Origin: DATECU01 sp035286745
GTDB lineage: Bacteria; Acidobacteriota; Vicinamibacteria; Fen-336
Reading direction: 5' to 3'
DNA length: 5,114 nucleotides
NCBI GenBank assembly: GCA_035286745.1
Contig: DATECU010000029.1
Location: 1 to 5,114 of the forward strand
Below, piece by piece: positions 1 through 5,114 of the stretch. The stretch's first letter is position 1. Every line of letters starts with the position of its first letter. A program made the translations under genes and the position numbers. The notes beneath the pieces are model-generated. The model did no database searches. It saw only the letters and a program-made list of their open reading frames with translations, and was not told the DNA's origin.

Positions 1-878
1 GCCGTCTCCGCCGCCTCTACCGCCTCGACCCGCGGCAGCACAACCGCCGCCCGCCGCGCCGATTCGAGCTCGAGGGTGAGCCTGCCCTGCGCCGCGTCCG
101 CCGCGACCAGCTCGGCCAGCCGCGACCTCTTCTCGCCCAGCTCACGCGTCTTGCCGTGGCGAAGACGAACGCTTCCCAGCGACTGCTCGTTCTCCTCCAC
201 CTGGCGGCGCGTGGCTGCGTTAGTCGCGGCACAGGCCGCCCGCCGTGACTCCCTCTCCGCGATGGCCTCGGGCGTGGCCGTCGCATACTCCTTGGTCAGG
301 ATCGCGTCCTTGGCCTCGATCTGCGCCTTGACCTGGCCTGCCTCTTCGGTGGCCCGCTTCCGCATCCGATCGAAGACCTGGAGCCGAAGCAGGTCGCGCA
401 GGATCTTCTGCCGTTCGGCGGCCTGGCTCTTCAAGAACTTCGCGAACTCGCCCTGGGGCAGGATCACCGCCTGGGTGAAGGCCTCGTAGCCCAGGCCCAG
501 GAGGCCCTGGATCTCTTCGTCTACTCTCTTGACGCCGTCGGCAAGGGGCCGTTCGTCGCCGTTCGTCAGCTCCTCGAGCTGAGCCTCGCCGCTTCGGCCC
601 CGGCGGGCCACTCGGCTCACCCGATAGACGCGGCTGCCCGAACGGAAGTCGAGGACCACCGACATGCGATCCCGGCCGAGCGAGATCATCTCGGTGACAC
701 CCTTGCCCATCCGCGGCACCTTCCCGTAGAGAGCGAAGATCATGGCGTCGAGCAGGCTGGACTTGCCGGAGCCGGTGGGGCCGGCGATGGCCAGCAGGTC
801 GAAGGGCTCGAGGTCGAGCGGCGGCTGCTTGCCCTTGAAGGCGGTGAAGTTCTCGATCTGGAGGCGAAGCGGCCGCAC
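1..878 (-). CDS. sbcC: SbcC/Rad50-type SMC-like ATPase, N-terminal part (runs off left edge)
   Basis: ATPase subunit of the SbcCD (Mre11-Rad50) complex, which binds DNA ends and hairpins in the cytoplasm and uses ATP to control the SbcD nuclease. The frame is open from a GTG at 878 to the window edge, giving about 292 residues. It begins MRPLRLQIENFTAF, the usual SbcC N-terminal strand. Walker A is GPTGSGKS at residues 33-40, followed by SLLDAMIFALYGK. The Q-loop signature ILPQGEFAKFL lies at about 139-149 (Gln142). From about residue 152 the sequence becomes rich in Glu, Arg, Ala and Gln with heptad character, the start of the long coiled coil. The zinc hook, ABC signature and Walker B would lie beyond the window and cannot be checked. 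The GTG starts one base after the sbcD stop (TAAGGTG) and lacks a strong Shine-Dalgarno, so translational coupling is likely. The family is certain; the lack of a 3' end is a window effect, not evidence of truncation. Confidence 0.96.
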   Translation of the reverse strand, partial: MRPLRLQIENFTAFKGKQPPLDLEPFDLLAIAGPTGSGKSSLLDAMIFALYGKVPRMGKGVTEMISLGRDRMSVVLDFRSGSRVYRVSRVARRGRSGEAQLEELTNGDERPLADGVKRVDEEIQGLLGLGYEAFTQAVILPQGEFAKFLKSQAAERQKILRDLLRLQVFDRMRKRATEEAGQVKAQIEAKDAILTKEYATATPEAIAERESRRAACAATNAATRRQVEENEQSLGSVRLRHGKTRELGEKRSRLAELVAADAAQGRLTLELESARRAAVVLPRVEAVEAAET

Positions 879-879
879 C

Positions 880-2037
880 TTACGTCTCGCACTCGGCGCG
901 CAGGGCTTGAAACGCCGCCACCAGGTCCGGCGAGGGCGGGGCCTGGTGTTGCCGGCGGGAGTAGGCCTCGAACAGCTCGAGGTGGGAAGCGCCGGCTCGC
1001 GGTCGATCGGGATCGATCGCCGCCTCGGCCTTGGGCAACTCGACCTCCACCCGCAACGCATTCGGCAGCAGCTTTCGCACCTTGCTGCCGATGTCCAGGT
1101 CCGGCGTCTCCAGGGGCACGCTCACCCAGAGCCAGCCGCTACCCGCCAAACGAGAAGCCTCGACCTCGATCTCGGGGAGCGTGTGGCGCACCCGCAGCAG
1201 GGGCCGCCCGCCCTGGTAGGGCACGCGGTCGCAGCGCACGGGCTGGCGGGGCCGAGCCTCGATCGACACGAAGGACTTCTCCTCGCCCGCCTCCCCGAAG
1301 TCGAGCTGCAAGGGCGAGCCCGCGTAGTAGGCCGGCGCGGGAGCCACCTTGACCCTCTGCGGCCGATGGATGTGACCTAACGCGATGTAGTGGGCGGTCG
1401 CCGGCAATGCCTGAGGGGCCGCCGCCCACTCGTCCCCCAGGTGCACCGTGCGCTCGGAGCCGGAGAAGGCGGCACCTTCGAGGTGGGTGTGGAGGAGCAG
1501 CAGGTTCACGGCGTCAACGTGAAAGGGCGTGGTGACGTTCTCGACCATGCGCTTGAAGGTGTCCGCATAGGCCTGCTTGGCCTTGGTGTCGTCCTCCGCC
1601 ATCTGCAGGCCGGAGACCAGGTCGCGTGGCGAGGCGAAGGGCACGGCGGCAACCAGCGCCGTCTCGCCCGAGCGGGTCTCGATCCGCAACAGGCCGCCGC
1701 GATCGGCGGCCCGGGGTCGCGCCACCACCGCGACGTTGACCAGCTCGGCCAGTCCGCCCCAGGCTTCCAACCGGGCTGGGCTGTCGTGGTTGCCGCCGAT
1801 CACCACCGTGTGGACGCCCGCCCGTCCCACCCGCTTGAAGAAGCCGAACACCAGGCGCTCGGCCTCGGCAGGCGGCGCCCCACCGTCGAAGACGTCGCCG
1901 GACATCAGGAGCAGGTCGGTTCGCTCCCGCTCCAGCCAGTCCCCCAGGTGCTCCAGGACGTCCGCCAGCTCCGGGAGTCGATCCAGGCGCTTGAACACCC
2001 GGCCCGCGTGCCAGTCGCTGGTGTGGACGATGCGCAT
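880..2037 (-). CDS. sbcD: SbcD/Mre11 family DNA double-strand-break nuclease
   Basis: Metallophosphoesterase nuclease subunit of SbcCD (Mre11-Rad50), expected to be a Mn2+-dependent exo/endonuclease acting on blocked ends and hairpins. The protein is 385 aa, close to bacterial SbcD length. All phosphodiesterase motifs are visible: TSDWH (Asp8, His10), GDVFDGG (Asp48), GNHD (Asn83, His84, Asp85), LLHTH (His183, His185) and GHIH (His222, His224). The stretch GSPLQLDFGEAGEEKS (240-255) and a C-terminal LFEAYSRRQ segment are typical of the SbcD capping region. I chose the ATG at 2037 because it gives the canonical MRIVHTSDWH start. A frame extension to 2340 only reads into herA and is Pro/Gly/Arg-rich noise. 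The start overlaps the herA stop by one base (TGATG), and the TAA stop lies one base before the sbcC GTG. No strong ribosome-binding site is seen, which again suggests coupled translation. Confidence 0.97.
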   Translation of the reverse strand: MRIVHTSDWHAGRVFKRLDRLPELADVLEHLGDWLERERTDLLLMSGDVFDGGAPPAEAERLVFGFFKRVGRAGVHTVVIGGNHDSPARLEAWGGLAELVNVAVVARPRAADRGGLLRIETRSGETALVAAVPFASPRDLVSGLQMAEDDTKAKQAYADTFKRMVENVTTPFHVDAVNLLLLHTHLEGAAFSGSERTVHLGDEWAAAPQALPATAHYIALGHIHRPQRVKVAPAPAYYAGSPLQLDFGEAGEEKSFVSIEARPRQPVRCDRVPYQGGRPLLRVRHTLPEIEVEASRLAGSGWLWVSVPLETPDLDIGSKVRKLLPNALRVEVELPKAEAAIDPDRPRAGASHLELFEAYSRRQHQAPPSPDLVAAFQALRAECET

Positions 2038-3704
2038 CAGGCCCGCACCCTGCGGAACGGGTCGCTGGCCGGCCCGGTCGTCGCCGCCACCTCGCTCTGG
2101 CGGGTGGCCCAGGCCGGGAACGGGAAGCCGAGCAGGATGGGGGTGGGGATCTCCGGCTGGGCCACGATCATGCTGCCGGGCTGGAGGAGCGTCGAACGCA
2201 GGCGGGCCACCTTGGTGAGGAAGCCATACTCCCCCCGCTCCGACTCCGCCGCGTCCAGCCGGCCCACCACCTTGAGGGAAGCGTTGGCCACCACCCGTCG
2301 CTCCACCTCGCTCGCCGTCTGCTGCGCACCGAACAAGCACACGCCCAGGGACCGGCCACGTTCGGCGATGTCCAGCAGCACCTCACGAATGGGGCTCCAG
2401 CCCTCGCGGGGGGCGTACTTGTTCAGCTCGTCCAGCACCACGAAGAGCAGCGGCCGCGAGGTGCCCTGGGCCTCCTTCTGATCCATCAGACGCTTCAGCA
2501 GCACGCCCACCACGAACATCTGGGCCGCCGAGTGCAGCTTGTGGATGTCGACCACCGTGACCTGCTGGGCCTCCCAGGCGATGCCCTTGCCGCGAGCCGC
2601 ATCGTCGCCTCGGACCAGGTGGCCCATGCGGGCAGCGGCGGCGTGAAGGCGACGCCGGAAGGCGCCCAGCGTCCCGGCCGCGGTGTCGCGGGGCACCAGG
2701 TTGTCGAGCACGGGGCTCTCCAGGATGTCCACCAGCTCCTCGAAGCTGCGCAGGCTCACGCCTTGGAGCGTCAGCGATGGGTCCCCCGCGTTCCCGTCGC
2801 GGGCCGCCCGCTCCAGGGCGCTCTCCACCCGGTCGATGATGAACGAGATCTGGGCTCGCGGGTCGTCGCCCTCGGCAAAGCAGAAGCGCAACAGCCGCTC
2901 GCGGCCGAACTCGCGCAGCGTCCACACGTAAGGCGCCACCCCCTGCTGCCTCCCGCCGGTGTCGGGAATGGGGGTGGCGGTGCCCTTCTTGACCGGGGCA
3001 TAGAGGGCCACGCTCTGAAACGGCCCCGCCGGCAAGCCCAGACGGGCGTACTGGGCCCGCGCCACCTCGTTCAAGAGTGCGTTAGGCTGGTCCAGCCACA
3101 ACAGGTCCTCGCCCTTGACGTTGAAGATGATGGCCTTGGCGTTGGTGACGTCCTGACCCAGGGCCTGGGAGTGGAAGAGCGAGTAGAGGAGGAAGCTGGC
3201 GTAGGAGGTCTTGGTGGCCACCCCCGAGATGCCGCTGATCGAAAGGTGGGCGCCCCGGGTGCCGTCCAGGAACTCCACGTTGGCGTAGACCGGCTCCTGG
3301 CCGGTGCGGGTGAGGCCGATGGCCACCCGCCGTTCCATGGCGTCGAACGAGAGGGCCTTCTGGAACTCCTGGCCGCGCACCACCTCGGCTTGATCGCCCG
3401 GATGCGGGGGGATGAAGACCTCAGGATCGACCCGGGTCACTTGGACGTGGGCTGCGTAGGAGACGTCGACCGGCAGCGTGCCCGCGGCGACCCGGAAGGC
3501 GTCGGTGTCGAAGGAGGTGCCCTCGTAGCGCTTCCGCACCATGTCCACCATGCCGTAGAAGCGGATGCGCTGGCCGCCGGGCGCCTTTGTCTCCACCACC
3601 ACCAGGTCGTCGAGCTGGACCTGCTGCCCCTCGAAGACGCCGATCCAGAACTCGAGGGGCGTGGCGTCGACGGTGCCGAGGACGAGGCCGGCGGTTTCAG
3701 GCAT
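2037..3704 (-). CDS. herA: HerA family FtsK-like hexameric DNA translocase/helicase
   Basis: Predicted ATP-driven double-stranded-DNA translocase that partners NurA in end resection. The protein is 555 aa, somewhat longer than the roughly 500 aa of archaeal HerA. Residues 1-110 look like the N-terminal HAS-type beta barrel (LGTVDATPLEFWIGV; VQLDDLVVVET). The P-loop region is SISGISGVATKTSYASFLLY; Lys165-Thr166 are the likely nucleotide-binding pair, but the usual Gly before Lys is Thr164. Walker B is PLLFVVLDELNKYAP, with Asp425-Glu426 coordinating Mg2+ and activating water. The sensor motif is LFGAQQTASE (Gln461-Gln462). Arg449 and Arg451 in LLDIAERGRSLGV are candidate trans-acting arginines. 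Residues 230-370 form a variable helical insertion between the Walker motifs. The ATG at 3704 has a GGGAG site 7 nt upstream and overlaps the nurA end by 8 bp. The family assignment rests on domain order plus the nurA neighbour; a generic DUF87 ATPase is the only real alternative name. Confidence 0.9.
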   Translation of the reverse strand: MPETAGLVLGTVDATPLEFWIGVFEGQQVQLDDLVVVETKAPGGQRIRFYGMVDMVRKRYEGTSFDTDAFRVAAGTLPVDVSYAAHVQVTRVDPEVFIPPHPGDQAEVVRGQEFQKALSFDAMERRVAIGLTRTGQEPVYANVEFLDGTRGAHLSISGISGVATKTSYASFLLYSLFHSQALGQDVTNAKAIIFNVKGEDLLWLDQPNALLNEVARAQYARLGLPAGPFQSVALYAPVKKGTATPIPDTGGRQQGVAPYVWTLREFGRERLLRFCFAEGDDPRAQISFIIDRVESALERAARDGNAGDPSLTLQGVSLRSFEELVDILESPVLDNLVPRDTAAGTLGAFRRRLHAAAARMGHLVRGDDAARGKGIAWEAQQVTVVDIHKLHSAAQMFVVGVLLKRLMDQKEAQGTSRPLLFVVLDELNKYAPREGWSPIREVLLDIAERGRSLGVCLFGAQQTASEVERRVVANASLKVVGRLDAAESERGEYGFLTKVARLRSTLLQPGSMIVAQPEIPTPILLGFPFPAWATRQSEVAATTGPASDPFRRVRA

Positions 3705-4695
3705 TCATGGTCTCCCGGGCGATGAGGTCGGCAAGGCGGCGGCGGATCAGGCGGGGATCGCCCAGCCGGCGGCGCAGGTGGGACTCCAGGGCGCCGATGG
3801 GCAAGAGGTTCTGGGGTGCGCGCGGATCGCGGCCGCGGCTGGGCGCGAAGCGCGGCAGGACGCGGGCGGTGGCGTCCGCCAAACGGCGGGCGACCGCGAG
3901 GCCCACCGATTCGGCGACTTCGAGGCGCACGATGCCGGCCAGGTCGGAGTCGGCGGGGCCAATCGGCGCCAAACGCACGAACCAGGAGTAACGGGCGAAG
4001 CGGCGGCTCGCGCGCAGGGCGAACACCGGCGAGCGGCTGCCGGCGGGTAGCGCGGCCAGGATGGGGAGCAGCGAACCGTCCAGGTACAGCTCGAACAGGC
4101 GCTTGATGTAGCCGAGGGCACCGCCGCGGACGGGGTCGCCGAAGGTGAGCGGACCGTCGGCGATCACCAGAGCGCCCTCGCGGTCAGCCAGCTCGCGCGC
4201 CAGACGCTCCTCGGCCAGCCGCATCTCCTCCTGGAGGCGGGCCAGCGGTGCGTTCACGTCGGATTTCGCGGAGCTGACCACTCGGTAGGTGAGAGCGGGC
4301 CCGACCTGGATCGGCCCGGGCAAAGACTGGCCGGAGTCGAGAGCCAACACCCGCGCCACCCGGACCTCACCCACCGCGGCTCCGGAAGGCCCCGCCTCGA
4401 CCGAGCCCACGCCGAAGCTGCCGAAGGCGCCGTGGAAGAGGCGGGCGCCCTGCCGCCCGATCACCCGCGCCTCCACCCGGCGGACGCCGTCGACGAAGGT
4501 GAGCCGCAGGGGTGTCACGAGATCGCCCCCCGGCGTGAGGGGCCGCCAGTCGGCGGTCGCAACTTCGACCTCGGGATCGACCGCCCCGTCATCCCGCACC
4601 TCCTGCGGCGAGCCCATGGGCAGCTCGGAGCCGTACTCCACCTCCCAGGGGTCGAGCCGCAAGTCGAGATCGCCGAAAAGAGACGCCGCTGCCAC
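3697..4695 (-). CDS. nurA: NurA family nuclease, partner of HerA
   Basis: Predicted metal-dependent exo/endonuclease with an RNase H-like fold, which works inside or against the HerA ring to degrade the 5' strand at DNA ends. The protein is 332 aa. The conserved beta strand LTFVDGVRRVEARV carries Asp69, the expected first catalytic acid. A charged helix (about 148-173) leads into EGALVIADGPL, where Glu173 and Asp180 are candidate metal ligands. GYIKRLFELYL (195-205) and the C-terminal PRAPQNLLPIGALESHLRRRLGD block (291-313, Pro- and Arg-rich) match the conserved NurA tail as I recall it. The start is a GTG at 4695 with AAGGGG 7 nt upstream. The first 60 residues are acidic and less conserved-looking. 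It is first in the operon, and its last four codons overlap the herA start. Identification is by motif pattern plus herA adjacency; sequence conservation in this family is low, so it is a little less certain than its neighbours. Confidence 0.85.
   Translation of the reverse strand: MAAASLFGDLDLRLDPWEVEYGSELPMGSPQEVRDDGAVDPEVEVATADWRPLTPGGDLVTPLRLTFVDGVRRVEARVIGRQGARLFHGAFGSFGVGSVEAGPSGAAVGEVRVARVLALDSGQSLPGPIQVGPALTYRVVSSAKSDVNAPLARLQEEMRLAEERLARELADREGALVIADGPLTFGDPVRGGALGYIKRLFELYLDGSLLPILAALPAGSRSPVFALRASRRFARYSWFVRLAPIGPADSDLAGIVRLEVAESVGLAVARRLADATARVLPRFAPSRGRDPRAPQNLLPIGALESHLRRRLGDPRLIRRRLADLIARETMNA
3712..3716 (-). promoter_or_regulatory. Shine-Dalgarno site for herA, inside the nurA coding end
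   Basis: The minus strand reads GGGAG, 7 nt before the herA ATG at 3704, and lies within the last codons of nurA. It fixes the herA start and gives herA its own initiation signal. The two downstream junctions lack such a clear site. Confidence 0.65.
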
Positions 4696-4702
4696 CAGGA
4701 GA

Positions 4703-4708
4703 CCCCTT
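4703..4708 (-). promoter_or_regulatory. Shine-Dalgarno site for nurA
   Basis: The minus strand reads AAGGGG ending 7 nt before the GTG at 4695. This spacing supports GTG as the true nurA start even though it is not ATG. Confidence 0.65.
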
Positions 4709-4787
4709 GCCCGAGTTGCCGACCGCCTAGGATGGCACAGGAGCGGGGCAGGCGAGGTCCAAGGGGACGGCCGACGGAGGGAGAGCG

Positions 4788-4815
4788 GTCAGCACTCAGC
4801 ATTCGGCAGTCAGCA
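4788..4815. repeat. Four-copy 7-bp tandem repeat (NTCRGCA)
   Basis: On the plus strand four perfectly phased heptamers follow one another: GTCAGCA, CTCAGCA, TTCGGCA and GTCAGCA. Copies 1 and 4 are identical. Copy 2 differs only at the first base and copy 3 at two positions. The array lies about 90 bp upstream of nurA and outside any credible gene. It resembles the short heptameric intergenic repeats known from several bacterial groups; no function can be read from it. Confidence 0.7.
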
Positions 4816-4847
4816 ACGGAGAGGGAGGCGGGAAGCGAGCGGCGCGG

Positions 4848-4876
4848 GAGCGGCCCCCGGCCGGAGGGGGTCGCTC
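4848..4876. repeat. Strong GC-rich inverted repeat in the nurA leader
   Basis: GAGCGGCCCCC (4848-4858) pairs with GGGGGTCGCTC (4866-4876) across a 7-base loop, giving 11 pairs with one G-T wobble on the plus strand (A-C mismatch on the minus transcript). There is no T-run after it on either strand, so it is not a standard intrinsic terminator. It could be a leader RNA structure or a protein-binding palindrome. Confidence 0.55.
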
Positions 4877-4997
4877 GGGCGCCGGACGGGGTCCAGCGAG
4901 GGGACCGGGCAACACACAGCGAGTTGTCGTGACCGCCACCTACCGGTCGGTTCGGCGGCATGTCCTCCTTTTTCATTGACACCCCGGGGCGACAGCC

Positions 4998-5114
4998 TCA
5001 AGGTAGGCAAAACCAAACGGACGTGCCGGCTCCTTCGGGGTCGGTCTTGAAGAGCTCAGCGCCGCATTGGGGCTCGCGGGCGCTGCCCTCGGGCCGCGGC
5101 GGTGGTGTGTCACT
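4998..5114 (-). CDS. Possible C-terminal tail of an upstream gene, histidine-kinase-like (partial)
   Basis: An open minus-strand frame enters from the right edge and ends at TGA 5000-4998, giving 38 residues. Its last 21 residues, GAELFKTDPEGAGTSVWFCLP, fit the end of a HATPase_c domain of sensor kinases, where a Gly-x-Gly-Thr turn, an aromatic strand and a final Leu-Pro before the stop are typical. The residues before it are Pro/Arg-rich and do not show the GLGL (G2) box expected about 15 residues upstream. It may therefore be a divergent protein, a decayed remnant or a chance match. If real, it lies in the same direction as nurA but about 300 bases away, so probably in a separate transcription unit. 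Confidence 0.25.
   Translation of the reverse strand, partial: SDTPPPRPEGSAREPQCGAELFKTDPEGAGTSVWFCLP

Larger units (their letters stand above)
4696..4997. other. Non-coding leader/intergenic region upstream of nurA
   Basis: About 300 bases between the nurA start and the stop of the frame entering from the right. It contains a strong hairpin (4848-4876), a four-copy heptamer repeat (4788-4815), a smaller inverted repeat GGTCC/GGACC (4890-4894 with 4902-4906) and an AAGGAGG sequence (4964-4970, minus strand). The operon promoter should lie here or just upstream, but I found no -35/-10 pair with acceptable sequence and spacing. This is not surprising at this GC content. ORFs through it are Arg/Pro/Ser-rich and not credible. 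Confidence 0.6.

Noticed and set aside
76..489. Plus-strand ORF of 137 aa near the left edge
   Set aside because: It is antisense to the sbcC coiled-coil region, whose reading frame is open and shows Walker A and the Q-loop.
742..1380. Plus-strand ORF of 212 aa
   Set aside because: It is antisense to sbcC and sbcD and has no motifs.
2038..2340. N-terminal extension of sbcD to a start at 2340
   Set aside because: The added residues are Gly/Pro/Arg-rich, lie inside herA in another frame, and precede the canonical MRIVHTSDWH start.
1390..2481. Long plus-strand ORF of 363 aa
   Set aside because: It lies antisense to sbcD and herA, whose motifs are unmistakable. It is Gly/Arg/His-rich with no recognisable motif, as expected from high-GC shadow frames.
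2532..3725. Long plus-strand ORF of 397 aa
   Set aside because: It is antisense to herA over its whole length. Its composition mirrors codons of the opposite strand and it has no domain signature.
4976..5004. TTGACA (4976-4981) as a plus-strand promoter -35
   Set aside because: At 16-18 bases downstream the sequence is GC-rich with no -10 hexamer, and no credible plus-strand gene follows within the window.
5026..5044. Hairpin CCGGCTCC-TTC-GGGGTCGG as an intrinsic terminator
   Set aside because: The stem needs two G-T pairs. The nearest T-rich stretch on the minus strand is about ten bases away and interrupted, and the stem lies within the possible upstream coding tail.
4289..5050. Plus-strand ORF of 253 aa crossing the nurA start and the leader
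   Set aside because: Its Arg/Ser/Thr/Pro-rich composition looks random, and much of it is antisense to nurA.

Overview
The window is very GC-rich (by eye about two thirds or more G+C) and densely coded. Nearly all of it is one minus-strand gene cluster, with long spurious antisense ORFs as expected at this base composition. GTG starts, Shine-Dalgarno sites and bacterial-type SbcD/SbcC proteins point to a high-GC bacterium. The phylum cannot be fixed from the sequence. Actinobacteria, Chloroflexota, Myxococcota or an uncultured soil/subsurface lineage are all compatible.

Read along the minus strand from right to left, the layout is as follows. (1) 5114-4998: an open frame entering from the right edge, whose last residues resemble the end of a histidine-kinase ATPase domain (weak call). 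(2) 4997-4696: about 300 bases without a convincing gene, holding a strong hairpin, a four-copy 7-bp tandem repeat and an orphan perfect Shine-Dalgarno sequence. (3) 4695-3697: a NurA-family nuclease. (4) 3704-2037: a HerA-family FtsK-like hexameric translocase with an unusual Walker A loop. (5) 2037-880: SbcD/Mre11 nuclease. (6) 878 to beyond the left edge: the N-terminal part of SbcC/Rad50.

The four genes overlap or nearly touch (8-bp overlap, 1-bp overlap, 1-bp gap), so they are almost certainly one translationally coupled operon. Together they encode a complete DNA-end resection kit. SbcC/Rad50 and SbcD/Mre11 recognise and open a double-strand end. HerA pumps DNA, and NurA degrades it, producing a 3' single strand for the recombinase. 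In thermophilic archaea these four genes form the classic mre11-rad50-herA-nurA cluster. Here the same module appears in a bacterium, with SbcCD-type partners and a HerA whose P-loop departs from consensus. That is the most interesting content of the window.
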